From: Lentzea atacamensis
GTDB taxonomy: Bacteria > Actinomycetota > Actinomycetes > Mycobacteriales > Pseudonocardiaceae
DNA length: 64,000 nt
Direction: 5' to 3'
Assembly (NCBI RefSeq): GCF_003269295.1
Contig: NZ_QLTT01000018.1
Span: forward strand, 1-64,000
A program made the position numbers and the translations under genes. Shown piece after piece: positions 9,079 through 17,590 of this stretch. Under the pieces are notes generated by a model. That model was not told the origin of the DNA, did no database searches, and worked only from the letters and a program-made list of their open reading frames with translations. Position 1 is the first letter of the stretch; every line of letters starts with the position of its first letter.

Positions 9079-9312
9079 TCAGTCCTCGTCCGAGTCGGGG
9101 TCCACCGCCGGAGCACTGGTGTAGACCTCGATCACCCACTCCTCCTCCAACGACTCGGCGTCGTCGGCGTCGGGAACGAGTCGGTTGTAGACGCGAACAC
9201 CGAGGTCGAGCACGTCAGCGGCCTGGACCGCTTCGAGCGCCTCGGCTGCCGAGTCGACGATGTGGGTGGTGAGCAGCTGCGGAGCCGTGAATTCGGCGAC
9301 TTCTTGGGACAC
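9079..9312 (-). CDS. Small acidic hypothetical protein
   Basis: 77 residues, GTG start at 9312, strongly acidic C-terminus (DPDSDED). It has no signal peptide or membrane segment and no recognised motif. It faces the oxidoreductase across a hairpin and is divergent from the secreted-type protein at 9416. Codon third positions are GC-rich, as expected for a real gene, but function is unknown. Confidence 0.55.
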   Translation of the reverse strand: MSQEVAEFTAPQLLTTHIVDSAAEALEAVQAADVLDLGVRVYNRLVPDADDAESLEEEWVIEVYTSAPAVDPDSDED

Positions 9313-9415
9313 GCGCGGACCCTAGCGCATTGACGTTTCACCCATTCGAGATGAGACTAGGGCGCGCTCAGCGGGGGAGCTGTGGGTTTGTCACGGGGGT
9401 CGAGCAGAGGAAGTC

Positions 9416-9991
9416 ATGCAGCATCGTCGGGTCACGCGCCGAGGTAAGACCGTGATCGCCATCGCGGCTGTGGCTGCCGGAGTGCTCGCGTCACTCGGTG
9501 TGATTCAGTTTGCACTGAGTGGTGACAACTCCGCCGCCCAGCCCAACGTCACGGCAACGACGACCACGTCGAACGCCGTCGAAACCCCTGATGGCGCACT
9601 GGAAACCACCGAGCCGTCCGCCGAGGTCAAGGTCGCGACGGGCTCCTTCAAGCAGCAGCGCGGCATGCTCACCGTCGAGGTGACGCGCGTGGAGTCGGCA
9701 GGAGGCCGTCTCAAGCTCTTCGTGACGGCCACGAACGCCTCCCAGGCCCGCATGACCCTCCCCGTCGACGGCATCGCGGTTTTGGACGATCTGAAGCGCA
9801 CCTACGCGGCCTCGACCAGCAAGTGGGACGGCCTCGTCACCCAGGGCACCACGACCTCGGGCATCGTCATCCTCGACGAGAAGCTCGGCGCTGGTGTGAA
9901 CTCGGTCACCCTGACGTTCAACTCGATCTCCGGCCAGTTCGCCCCGACCGGCGCCGCGATCACCGTGACGGGCATCCCGGTCCCGAAGTGA
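9416..9991 (+). CDS. Membrane-anchored or secreted protein with a DUF4352-like beta domain
   Basis: 191 residues. The N-terminus (RRVTRRGKT followed by a hydrophobic helix, residues about 14-34) is a signal anchor. A Thr/Ser-rich linker (about 40-65) leads to a domain with alternating beta strands (VEVTRVESAGGRLKLFVTA, KLGAGVNSVTLTFN). This pattern resembles the extracellular immunoglobulin-like DUF4352 family, but the match is by eye only. It probably sits outside the membrane. The start is ATG 9416 after a purine-rich GAGGAAG site. Confidence 0.65.
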   Translation: MQHRRVTRRGKTVIAIAAVAAGVLASLGVIQFALSGDNSAAQPNVTATTTTSNAVETPDGALETTEPSAEVKVATGSFKQQRGMLTVEVTRVESAGGRLKLFVTATNASQARMTLPVDGIAVLDDLKRTYAASTSKWDGLVTQGTTTSGIVILDEKLGAGVNSVTLTFNSISGQFAPTGAAITVTGIPVPK

Positions 9992-10022
9992 TTCGATCCG
10001 CCGCCGTGGGTACGCCTCGTGC

Positions 10023-10184
10023 ATGACTCAACGCGGAAGTGATCAGCACGGCTTCGCCAAGGACGACCACCTGAAGAAGGAACTCGAGAACGAGCTGCGC
10101 GCAGGCGGCCCGACCCGCTCGCAGGAGTGGCGCGAGCCGGAGCTGCCCACCGCCGACGAAATGGATGAGGGCGAACGCACCTAG
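10023..10184 (+). CDS. Small hydrophilic protein
   Basis: An open frame of 53 codons from ATG 10023 to TAG 10182-10184, reading MTQRGSDQHGFAKDDHLKKE and then a charged tail ending DEMDEGERT. It is all soluble, highly charged and helical in character, with no domain recognised. It fits neatly between the preceding gene (stop 9991) and the NADAR gene (start 10203) on the same strand. Amino-acid composition looks coding rather than random. Confidence 0.6.
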   Translation: MTQRGSDQHGFAKDDHLKKELENELRAGGPTRSQEWREPELPTADEMDEGERT

Positions 10185-10202
10185 TCCACCTACTGTGGCG
10201 GC

Positions 10203-10703
10203 GTGAAGTTCCTGTTCTTCTGGGGCCATCGGCCTGAACGTGACGGCAGCCTCGGCAAGGGCTGCCTCTCGCAGTGGTGGCCGTGCTCGTTCGAGGCCGA
10301 CGGACAGTCGTTCACGTCTGCCGAGCACTACATGATGTGGCGCAAGGCTTTGCTGTTCGACGACACCGCGGTGGCCGAGCGCGTGCGGGCCGCTCGCACT
10401 CCCGCCGAGGCGAAGGCGTTGGGGCGCCAGGTCTCCGGCTTCGACGACTCGGTGTGGGTGTCCTCGCGGCTTTCGATCGTGGTGGACGGCAACCTGGCGA
10501 AGTTCGGCCAGGACCCCGCTCTCCGCTCCTACCTGCTGGGCACGGGTTCCCGCGTCCTGGTCGAGGCGAGCCCGCTGGACCGCGTGTGGGGCATCGGCCT
10601 GGCCGCCGACGACCCGCGCGCCTCGGACCCGTCTTCCTGGCGGGGCCTCAACCTGCTGGGAGAGGCCTTGATGGAGGTCCGCTCCAGGTTGTCCGCAGAG
10701 TGA
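10203..10703 (+). CDS. NADAR family N-glycosidase-like protein (YbiA type)
   Basis: 166 residues with the NADAR core: a start rich in FFWGHR, then CLSQWWPCSFEADGQSFTSAEHYMM, AKALGRQVSGFDDSVW, and the C-terminal DRVWGIGLAADDP plus GLNLLGEALMEVR. Family members cleave the N-glycosidic bond of early riboflavin intermediates or act on ADP-ribose-related molecules. It starts at GTG 10203. Its last 56 bases overlap the 3' end of the convergent Nudix gene. Confidence 0.93.
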   Translation: MKFLFFWGHRPERDGSLGKGCLSQWWPCSFEADGQSFTSAEHYMMWRKALLFDDTAVAERVRAARTPAEAKALGRQVSGFDDSVWVSSRLSIVVDGNLAKFGQDPALRSYLLGTGSRVLVEASPLDRVWGIGLAADDPRASDPSSWRGLNLLGEALMEVRSRLSAE

Positions 10704-11148
10704 GACAGGTGGCCGGCGCCGCCAGCGTGATCCCGCGCGGAATCAGTCCTTTTCGGATCAACGCCGGGATCTCGCTGAGCGGCACCCACTCGACCTTCGC
10801 GGCCTCGGCGGGGTCCGGTTCCCCGGTCCTGACGGCCTGCGAGCCCACGAAGACGTGCGTCACGTGCGAACTGATGCCGTTCAACGGGTTCAGGGTGACC
10901 AGCGGCTCGATCCGGCCCGGCCGGTAGCCGGTTTCCTCCTCGGTCTCCCGCAGCGCCGTGACCTCCGCGGTCTCGCCTTCTTCGCAGCGGCCCGCCGGAA
11001 TCTCCCAGCCCCACGCGTCGGTGGTGAACCGGTGGCGCCACATCAGGAGCACGTGGTCGTCGTCGTCGAGGTCGACGCTCATCCACTCCGACTCGTAGAT
11101 CCGGCGGGTGCCGTGCACCGTCCACTGTGTCACGGCCAGCTCTATCAC
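10648..11148 (-). CDS. NUDIX hydrolase (ADP-ribose pyrophosphatase-like)
   Basis: 166 residues from GTG 11148. The Nudix box GRCEEGETAEVTALRETEEE, ending TGY, is complete, including the REtEEE metal-binding core, and is preceded by WGWEIPAGR. This layout (E-I-P-A-G-R before the box) is typical of ADP-ribose or NADH-type pyrophosphatases. The substrate is not proven. An in-frame extension to 11265 exists but is Arg-rich and unlike the family. The 3' end overlaps the convergent NADAR gene by 56 bases. Confidence 0.88.
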   Translation of the reverse strand: MIELAVTQWTVHGTRRIYESEWMSVDLDDDDHVLLMWRHRFTTDAWGWEIPAGRCEEGETAEVTALRETEEETGYRPGRIEPLVTLNPLNGISSHVTHVFVGSQAVRTGEPDPAEAAKVEWVPLSEIPALIRKGLIPRGITLAAPATCLTLRTTWSGPPSRPLPAG

Positions 11149-11286
11149 GTGCCGTTGACGGGTCGCCTTCCGTCCCGGCGGAACCGCAGGTCGTCGGCTT
11201 TCTGCCCGTTCTCGTGAACCACCTCGCCCGATGTCGCCGTGTTGGAGGCGGTAGATGCGGCCCAACTGATCGGACAGGGAGAACTG

Positions 11287-11547
11287 ATGTTCAGCTACTC
11301 GGGACCAGCCCTGCTCATCTACCCCGATGGCAGCTCGGCCGAACTGGACCGGGTGAGCCTGATCGAGACGGTGAACGACGGCATCTGGCAGATGTCCGGT
11401 GCGGGCACCTCCGCCGAAGCCCTCAACGGTGGTGAGGCTCGGATCAAGCTGCCGACCGGGGGCGAGGCCGACGTCCTGGTCTCCAACGTCCGGGTTGGTG
11501 CGGATGCGGAAGGAGCGTCGACCAGCGTGACCTTCCTCGGCACCTGA
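11287..11547 (+). CDS. Hypothetical 86-residue protein
   Basis: ATG 11287 has a good site upstream (AGGGAGAA, 11276-11283). The protein is short and beta-rich (SYSGPALLIYPDGSSAELDR and further alternating strands), soluble, without Cys or a signal peptide. Its pattern suggests a small sandwich domain, but I do not recognise the family. Its end abuts the strong terminator shared with glnA. Confidence 0.65.
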   Translation: MFSYSGPALLIYPDGSSAELDRVSLIETVNDGIWQMSGAGTSAEALNGGEARIKLPTGGEADVLVSNVRVGADAEGASTSVTFLGT

Positions 11548-11550
11548 AAG

Positions 11551-11587
11551 CCGGAAGGCCCGGCGGGATGTCCGCCGGGCCTTCCGG
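11551..11587. terminator. Strong bidirectional terminator (glnA and neighbour)
   Basis: A perfect 16-base stem: CCGGAAGGCCCGGCGG (11551-11566) pairs with 11572-11587 around the loop GATGT. It lies between convergent stops at 11547 (+) and 11602 (-). Confidence 0.88.
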
Positions 11588-11601
11588 AAGAGCGCGATCG
11601 A

Positions 11602-13026
11602 TCACACGTCGTAGTACAGCGCGAACTCGTAGGGGTTCGGGCGCAGACGCAGCGGGTCGATCTCCTGCTCACGCTTGAACGAGATCCAGGTGTCGATCAC
11701 GTCCGGGGTGAACACGCCGCCCTCGAGCAGGAACTCGTGGTCGGCCTCCAGGTTGTCCAGGACGGCGTCGAGGGTCGCGGGGACCTGCTTGACGTCGCGG
11801 GCCTCCTCGGGCGGGAGCTCGTAGAGGTCCTTGTCGATCGGGGCCGGCGGCTCGATCTTGTTCTTCACGCCGTCGAGGCCGGCCATGACCATCGCCGAGA
11901 AGGCGAGGTACGGGTTGCCGGACGAGTCGGGGCAGCGGAACTCGATGCGCTTGGCCTTCGGGTTGTTGCCCGTGATCGGGATGCGGACGCACGCCGAGCG
12001 GTTGCGCTGGGAGTAGACCAGCGAGACCGGGGCCTCGTAGCCGGGGACCAGGCGGTGGTAGGAGTTCACCGTCGGGTTGGTGAAGGCCAGCAGCGACGGG
12101 GCGTGGTGCAGGATGCCGCCGATGTAGTGGCGGGCGGTGTCGGACAGGCCCGCGTAGCCGCTCTCGTCGTGGAACAGCGGCGCGCCGTCCTTCCACAGCG
12201 ACTGGTGGGTGTGCATGCCCGAGCCGTTGTCGCCGAAGAGGGGCTTCGGCATGAAGGTCACGGTCTTGCCGGCCTGCCACGCCGTGTTCTTGATGATGTA
12301 CTTGAACAGCATCAGGTCGTCGGCGGCGTGCAGCAGGGTGTTGAAGCGGTAGTTGATCTCCGCCTGGCCCGCGGTGCCGACCTCGTGGTGGGCGCGCTCG
12401 ACCTGGAAGCCGTTGGCCTCCATGTTGAGGACCATCTTGTCGCGGAGGTCCGCGTAGTGGTCGGTCGGCGTGACGGGGAAGTAGCCGCCCTTGTACTTCA
12501 CCTTGTAGCCGCGGTTGCCGCCCTCTTCCTCACGGCCGGTGTTCCACCAGCCGGAGATCGAGTCGATCTTGTGGAAGGAAGCGTTCGCGGTGGTGTCGAA
12601 CTGGATCGAGTCGAAGATGTAGAACTCCGCCTCGGCACCGAAGTACGCGGTGTCGGCGATGCCCGAGTCGGTGATGTACTGCTCGGCCTTGCGCGCGATG
12701 TTGCGCGGGTCGCGGCTGTACGGCTCACGCGTGAACGGGTCGTGCACGAAGAAGTTGACGATCAGCGTCTTCTCGATGCGGAACGGGTCGAGGCGCGCGG
12801 TGTAGAGGTCGGGCAGCAGGAGCATGTCCGACTCGTGGATCGACTGGAAGCCGCGCACGGAGGAGCCGTCGAAGGCGAGACCCTCTTCGATCGCGTCGGC
12901 ATCGAACGCCTTGGCCGGGAGCGTGAAGTGCTGCATCACGCCCGGCAGGTCGCTGAACCGCACGTCGACGAACTTGACGCCCTCGTCGGAGATGAACTTC
13001 AGCACCTCGTCGGAATTTTTGAACAC
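11602..13026 (-). CDS. glnA: Type I glutamine synthetase
   Basis: 474 residues, the usual length of GSI-beta enzymes. Visible landmarks are FDGSSVRGFQSIHESDM, the EAEFYIFD metal site, NGSGMHTHQSLW (ATP/ammonium), NRSACVRIP and the adenylylation loop DKDLYELPPEEA with its Tyr near residue 400. It makes glutamine from glutamate, ammonia and ATP. The start is GTG 13026, with AAGGAG about 10 bases upstream. GlnE encoded in the same window should adenylylate it. A GlnR-type operator is at 13089-13126, 63 bases before the start. Confidence 0.97.
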   Translation of the reverse strand: MFKNSDEVLKFISDEGVKFVDVRFSDLPGVMQHFTLPAKAFDADAIEEGLAFDGSSVRGFQSIHESDMLLLPDLYTARLDPFRIEKTLIVNFFVHDPFTREPYSRDPRNIARKAEQYITDSGIADTAYFGAEAEFYIFDSIQFDTTANASFHKIDSISGWWNTGREEEGGNRGYKVKYKGGYFPVTPTDHYADLRDKMVLNMEANGFQVERAHHEVGTAGQAEINYRFNTLLHAADDLMLFKYIIKNTAWQAGKTVTFMPKPLFGDNGSGMHTHQSLWKDGAPLFHDESGYAGLSDTARHYIGGILHHAPSLLAFTNPTVNSYHRLVPGYEAPVSLVYSQRNRSACVRIPITGNNPKAKRIEFRCPDSSGNPYLAFSAMVMAGLDGVKNKIEPPAPIDKDLYELPPEEARDVKQVPATLDAVLDNLEADHEFLLEGGVFTPDVIDTWISFKREQEIDPLRLRPNPYEFALYYDV

Positions 13027-13088
13027 CCTCGTCGACTCCTTGACTATGGACAACGGCTGGTCATCGCGAGCGACCGTATGTCCGTGGT

Positions 13089-13126
13089 GTTGCCCAACCG
13101 TCACTCGGATGTTTCGCCAGTGTTAA
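13089..13126 (-). promoter_or_regulatory. GlnR-type operator upstream of glnA
   Basis: Read on the minus strand, four 5-base half-sites are separated by exactly six bases each: TTAAC-n6-GAAAC-n6-GTGAC-n6-GCAAC. This fits the actinobacterial GlnR box (gTnAC-n6-GaAAC, repeated). It is placed 63-100 bases before the glnA start. The spacing is seen directly; binding is inferred. Confidence 0.75.
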
Positions 13127-13195
13127 CGGGACCGCCCAACCCGGCAAGACGACCTGCCGGTCCTCACCCGATGTTCACAGGCTTACTCTGGTGGA

Positions 13196-13669
13196 GTGAG
13201 CAGGTGGACCGGTTCGTGGCTGTCGGGACCCAACTCGGTGCTGTCGCCGGGTGATGGGTCGAACGACGGCACTCAGCAGCGCTGGCGTGGCGAGCGTCAC
13301 GGCTTCCCGGAGAAGGGGCCGGGTTCCATCGCCTCGATCGGGCGGCGCACGTTCGCCATCCTCGTCGACTTCCTCCTCGCGGCAGGCGTCGCGGGACTCT
13401 TCACGAGGCCGGAGCTGCCGCGCAACTGGAGCCTGCTGGCCTGGTTCGTCATCACCGTGGTCGCGGTGGCCTTCTTCGGGTTCACGCCGGGGCACGCGCT
13501 GTTCGGGCTGCGAGTCGCGCGCATCGACGGCAAGGCCTTCGTGCACCTACCGCGCGCGCTGCTGCGGACCGTCCTCATCTTCCCGCTGATCCCGGCGCTG
13601 GTCTGGGACTCCGATGGCCGGTGCCTGCACGACAAGGCCGCGGGCACCGTCGTCATCCGGGTGCGCTGA
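13196..13669 (+). CDS. RDD family membrane protein
   Basis: 157 residues from GTG 13196. A hydrophilic N-terminal part (1-45) is followed by the RDD domain: IGRRTFAILVDFLLAAGVAG with the Arg-Asp motif, a second helix with a SLLAWFVITVVAVAFFGFTPGHALFGLRVARIDG core, a third helix (LRTVLIFPLIPALVWD), and the closing CLHDKAAGTVVI. RDD proteins are small integral membrane proteins of mostly unknown or transport-related function. It is often adjacent to glnA in actinobacteria. Its 3' end overlaps the damaged AraC gene on the other strand. Confidence 0.9.
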   Translation: MSRWTGSWLSGPNSVLSPGDGSNDGTQQRWRGERHGFPEKGPGSIASIGRRTFAILVDFLLAAGVAGLFTRPELPRNWSLLAWFVITVVAVAFFGFTPGHALFGLRVARIDGKAFVHLPRALLRTVLIFPLIPALVWDSDGRCLHDKAAGTVVIRVR

Positions 13670-14367
13670 CCTGCGGAACCTGCCGGGCGCCACGCCGAAC
13701 TCGCGCTTGAACGCGGCCGCGAAGGCGAACTCGGACGTGTAGCCCACTTTCGTGCCACCGACGCGAGCGTGTCGTCGCCGTCGAGCAGCAGTCGTGCGCC
13801 GGTGCTCAGCCGCCACCACGTCAGATAGGACATCGGTGCCTGTCCGACCAGTGCGGTGAACCGGCGGGCGAACGCCGTCTTCGACAGGCCCGCCTTCCCT
13901 GCGAGCTCGGTCACGGTCCACCGGGGTGCGGGGTTCTGGTGCACGTTGCTCAGCGCGGTGGCCACGACGGGATCGGTGAACGCGGCGCACCAGCCCGCGC
14001 CGGGCCTGCGGGCCGACTCCTCGTCCAGCCAGGCGCGCAGCAGGTAGACCAGCAGCAGGTCGAGCAGCGCGGGCAGGGCGGCGCCCGCTCCCGGCTTCGC
14101 TTCGGTGACGTCCGCGCCGAGCAGGTCGACGGCGGCGCGCAGGGCCGGGTGCCTGCCGGGACGGGAACGCAGGTGCAGCACCTCCGGCAGCGTGCGCAGG
14201 AACGGGTGCGCGTGACCGCGGTCCAGCCGGTACGCCCCGCACACCAGGTGTGTGTGCGGCTGGTCGGGCACGCCGTCGTCGGCGTCGGTCTCGCGTGCGG
14301 GTGGCAGTTCCTCGACGGCCGTGTCAGGGCGGTCGCTCAGACCGTGCAGCGCACCGGCTCCACCGCG
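13547..14367 (-). pseudogene. AraC family regulator, N-terminally truncated and frameshifted
   Basis: The cupin_6/AraC architecture is recognisable from RGGAGALHGLSD (near 14367) through LVCGAYRLDRGHAHPFLR, PALLDLLLVYLLRAWLDEE and the first HTH (LAGKAGLSKTAFARRF). The second HTH then switches frame near 13747: restoring one G (AAGTGGG to AAGGTGGG on the minus strand) gives KVGYTSEFAFAAAFKREFGV and a normal end. About the first 75 residues of the cupin half are missing, because position 14373 is already the start of an unrelated gene on the other strand. The truncation looks real; the frameshift could be an error. Such regulators usually act on a divergent neighbour. Confidence 0.75.
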
Positions 14368-14372
14368 AGCGC

Positions 14373-14645
14373 GTGTACTTCGCGCGACCCATCGCCGATG
14401 AAGAAGGGTTCCAGCAGTACGTCGACAGTGTGCTGCCGCTCATCGAGAAGACGGGTGCCCGCAACCTCCTCGTCGACACGAAGCCGCTGGTGCTGGAAGG
14501 CGACCGGGGGACGCGCACGCTCGTCATTCACGAGTACCCGAGCAAGGAAGCCGTCGAGGAGATCTGGAACTCGGAGGAGTACCAGCCGCTCAAGGAACTG
14601 CGTCGCCACTACTTCACCGTGAAGGTCGTGGTCGGCGAGGCCTGA
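14373..14645 (+). CDS. DUF1330 family protein
   Basis: About 90 residues from GTG 14373: VYFARPIADEEGFQQYVDSV, then the DUF1330 signature LVIHEYPSKEAVEEIW and EEYQPLKELRRHYF. These are small ferredoxin-like dimeric alpha-beta proteins of unknown role. No convincing ribosome site is upstream, and the usual first few residues (M-x-A-Y) seem missing. This agrees with a deletion that joined this gene to the truncated AraC gene. It may be expressed poorly or not at all. Confidence 0.75.
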   Translation: MYFARPIADEEGFQQYVDSVLPLIEKTGARNLLVDTKPLVLEGDRGTRTLVIHEYPSKEAVEEIWNSEEYQPLKELRRHYFTVKVVVGEA

Positions 14646-14692
14646 CACGTGAAGAGGCCCGCTGCCGATCCGGCAACGGGCCTCTTCACGTG
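14646..14692. terminator. Strong bidirectional terminator
   Basis: A 16-base perfect stem: CACGTGAAGAGGCCCG (14646-14661) pairs with 14677-14692 around a 15-base loop. It serves convergent DUF1330 (+) and DUF4191 (-). Confidence 0.85.
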
Positions 14693-14705
14693 GTGGGAGC
14701 TGGAC

Positions 14706-15434
14706 CTAGCGGCGACGCAGCGTGCGCTGGACGTTGCGCATCTTCGCGCCCTGCGGCATCGGGCCCTTGGGCAGTGCGGCACCGCGGCTGGAGAGCGCGG
14801 AAAGACGGGTCTCGAGCGCGTCGACCTGGGCGGCCGTGATGTTGCGCGGCAGCTTCATCAGGGTCGACTGCAGCTTCTTCAGCGGGACCTGGCCCTGTTC
14901 GGTGCCGATGATGAAGTCGTAGATCGGGGTCTCGCCGACGACGCGCGCGATGCGCTTCTTCTCCTGCGCGAGCAGCGGCTTCACCCGCTGCGGGGCGCCC
15001 TCGGCGACCAGGACGACGCCAGGACGGCCGAGCACGCGGTGCACGGCGTCGAGCTGCGTGGTGCCCGCGACGGCGGGGGTCACGCGCCAGCGGCCGCGCA
15101 GGTTCTCCAGCGCCCACGCGCCGGCACCCGGCTGGCCGTCGGCCTTGCGGAAGACGTTGCTCTGCACGCGGCGGCCGAAGATGATCACGGCCAGCAGCGC
15201 GCCGATCGCGACGCCCAGCGGCACGAACATCCAGACCGCGTTGAAGACCAGGCCAAGGACCACGGCGATCGCGGTGACGCCGAGGATCGCGCCCAGCATC
15301 AGCGGGATCAGCGCCTTGTCCTCGCGGCGTTGCATCTTGAACGCCTCGAAGATCTGCTTGCGCCGTTCGCGTGAAGCCGCGCGACGAACCTTCGCCGCTT
15401 CCTTGGCAGCCGCCTTGTCCTGCTTACCAGCCAT
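14706..15434 (-). CDS. DUF4191 membrane protein
   Basis: 242 residues from ATG 15434 (MAGKQDKAAAKEAAKVRRA). A basic N-terminal helix (1-45) is followed by two transmembrane helices (about 45-90, LIPLMLGAILGVTAIAVVLG and a second one), then a cytoplasmic domain with PGVVLVAEGAPQRVKPLL and DFIIGTEQGQVPLKKL. This matches the actinobacterial DUF4191 family of conserved membrane proteins. Function unknown. It is divergent from uvrD2 with a 62-base gap. Confidence 0.88.
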   Translation of the reverse strand: MAGKQDKAAAKEAAKVRRAASRERRKQIFEAFKMQRREDKALIPLMLGAILGVTAIAVVLGLVFNAVWMFVPLGVAIGALLAVIIFGRRVQSNVFRKADGQPGAGAWALENLRGRWRVTPAVAGTTQLDAVHRVLGRPGVVLVAEGAPQRVKPLLAQEKKRIARVVGETPIYDFIIGTEQGQVPLKKLQSTLMKLPRNITAAQVDALETRLSALSSRGAALPKGPMPQGAKMRNVQRTLRRR

Positions 15435-15496
15435 ACCCACCAGGATACGGCGCGCTGGTCTCAGTGTTGCATCGGCCATCTGCGAGACTGCCGGGC

Positions 15497-17566
15497 ATGG
15501 AGGCGTTGCTGGAGGGTCTTGATCCGGAACAGCGCGCAGCGGTGGAAGCGCCGCGCGGCCCGGTGTGCGTGCTGGCGGGAGCGGGTACCGGAAAAACCCG
15601 CACGATCACCCACCGCATCGCCTACCTGTGCCAACGCGGGCACGTCGCCCCGTCGCAGGTCCTCGCCGTCACGTTCACCAAGCGCGCCGCGGGGGAGATG
15701 CGCACCCGTCTGCGTTCTCTGGACGTGCACGGCGCACAGGCCGTGACGTTCCACGCCGCCGCCTCACGCCAGTTGCGCTACTTCTGGCCGCGGGTCATCG
15801 GCGGCCCGCGCTGGGAGCTCGTCGACCAGAAGATCCGCGTCGTCGGCCGTGCCGCTTCCCGGCTGGGCCTGCCGACCGAGGCCGACGCGCTGCGTGACCT
15901 CACCGGTGAGATCGAGTGGGCGAAGTCCTCGCTGCTCACGCCCGACGCGTACCCGGCAGCCGCCTCGCGGGCCGCGCGCGACATCCCCGCGCCCGCCGAG
16001 CAGATCATGAAGCTCTACGCGATGTACGAGCAGCTCAAGAACGAGGCGCAGCTGCTCGACTTCGACGACCTGCTGCTGCACACCGCCGCCGCGCTCGAGG
16101 ACAACGCCGAGGTCGCACAGGAGTTCCGCGACCGCTACCGCTGCTTCGTCGTCGACGAGTACCAGGACGTGACGCCGCTGCAGCAGCGCGTGCTCGACGC
16201 GTGGCTCGGCGGCCGGGACGACCTGACCGTGGTCGGCGACGCGAACCAGACCATCTACTCGTTCGCCGGCGCCTCGCCGCAGCCGCTGCTCAACTTCGCG
16301 CGGCGGTTCCCCGAGGCCGTCGTCGTACGGCTGGAGCGCGACTACCGCTCGACGCCCCAGGTCGTGGCGCTGGCCAACGACGTGATCAAGTGGGCGCGCG
16401 GGCGTCCGGCCGGCTCACGGCTGAACCTCATCGGGCAGCGGCCGGACGGGCCCGCGCCGCGGTTCCACGAGTTCGACGACGAGCCCGCGGAAGCCGACTC
16501 GGTCGCGCGGCGCATCAAGACGCTGCTCGACGATGGCGTCGCGGCCTCCGAGATCGCGATCCTCTACCGCGTCAACGCGCAGTCCGAGGTGTACGAGCAG
16601 GCACTCGCGTCGCACGGCATCCCGTACCTGGTGCGCGGTGGCGAGCGGTTCTTCGAGCGGGCCGAGGTGCGCCAGGCGATGATCGCTTTGCGTGCGGCGG
16701 GTGAGGTCTCCGGAAGCCTGCCCGAGGTCGTCCGTTCCGTGCTCGGCCGCGTCGGGCTGACCGACGACCCGCCTACCGGTGGCTCCGCGCGCGAACGCTG
16801 GGAGTCGCTGCTCGCGCTGGTCGAGCTCGCCGAGGAGTTCGTCGCCGCGGTGCCCGGTGCCGACCTGCCGCGGTTCTGCGCGGAGCTGGACGTGCGGGCC
16901 GAGGCGCAGCACCCGCCGACGGTCGAGGGCGTGACGCTCGCGTCGCTGCACGCGTCGAAGGGTCTGGAGTGGGACGCCGTGTTCCTCGTCGGACTGGTCG
17001 AGGGCACGATGCCGATCCAGTACGCCGACGGCGACGAGTCGAAGGTCGAAGAAGAACGTCGTCTTCTCTACGTGGGCGTGACGCGCGCGCGTGAGCACCT
17101 CTGGCTGTCGTGGGCGTTGTCGCGCGCGGCCGGTGGACGCAAGTACCGCCGCCGGTCGCGGTTCCTCTACAGCCTCGTGCCGGAGAACCACCCGGCCGCA
17201 CGTGTATCTGCGGGCGCCGGGCGGCCACCTCTGATGAAGAAGGAAAAGCCGACCTGCCGGGTGTGCGCGGCGACTTTGGTCGAAGCGCAGTCCGTCAAGC
17301 TCGGTCGTTGCAAGTCCTGCCCGTCCGATGTGGACGAAGAGCTGCTCGAGTCGCTGCGTCAGTGGCGTGCGGCGAGGGCGCGGGAGCTGAAGGTTCCCGC
17401 GTACGTCGTCTTCACCGACGCGACGCTGATGGCGATCGCGGAGCAGCGACCCACGGATTCGGCCGGACTTGTGGCGATCTCAGGCATCGGCGCGTCCAAG
17501 CTTGATAAGTTCGGAGACGACGTGTTGGGCCTGGTCCGAGCCGGTGTCGGGTACTCCGCCACCTGA
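15497..17566 (+). CDS. uvrD2: ATP-dependent DNA helicase UvrD2
   Basis: 689 residues. SF1A helicase motifs appear in order: Walker A GAGTGKT (residue about 30), DEYQDV (motif II), GDANQTIYSF, LERDYRS, LHASKGLEWDAVFLVG and YVGVTRAREHL. A C-terminal four-Cys segment (TCRVCAA...GRCKSC) and an HRDC domain (LRQWRAARARELKVPAYVVF to about residue 685) define UvrD2 rather than UvrD1/PcrA. It unwinds DNA 3' to 5' in repair and replication. The start is ATG 15497. As in mycobacteria, it neighbours whiB7. Confidence 0.95.
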   Translation: MEALLEGLDPEQRAAVEAPRGPVCVLAGAGTGKTRTITHRIAYLCQRGHVAPSQVLAVTFTKRAAGEMRTRLRSLDVHGAQAVTFHAAASRQLRYFWPRVIGGPRWELVDQKIRVVGRAASRLGLPTEADALRDLTGEIEWAKSSLLTPDAYPAAASRAARDIPAPAEQIMKLYAMYEQLKNEAQLLDFDDLLLHTAAALEDNAEVAQEFRDRYRCFVVDEYQDVTPLQQRVLDAWLGGRDDLTVVGDANQTIYSFAGASPQPLLNFARRFPEAVVVRLERDYRSTPQVVALANDVIKWARGRPAGSRLNLIGQRPDGPAPRFHEFDDEPAEADSVARRIKTLLDDGVAASEIAILYRVNAQSEVYEQALASHGIPYLVRGGERFFERAEVRQAMIALRAAGEVSGSLPEVVRSVLGRVGLTDDPPTGGSARERWESLLALVELAEEFVAAVPGADLPRFCAELDVRAEAQHPPTVEGVTLASLHASKGLEWDAVFLVGLVEGTMPIQYADGDESKVEEERRLLYVGVTRAREHLWLSWALSRAAGGRKYRRRSRFLYSLVPENHPAARVSAGAGRPPLMKKEKPTCRVCAATLVEAQSVKLGRCKSCPSDVDEELLESLRQWRAARARELKVPAYVVFTDATLMAIAEQRPTDSAGLVAISGIGASKLDKFGDDVLGLVRAGVGYSAT

Positions 17567-17590
17567 TCGGGACAAGTTTCGTTAAATAGG

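Noticed and set aside
11737..13254. A 505-codon plus-strand open frame opposite glnA
   Set aside because: Antisense shadow of glutamine synthetase in GC-rich DNA; no motif, no ribosome site.
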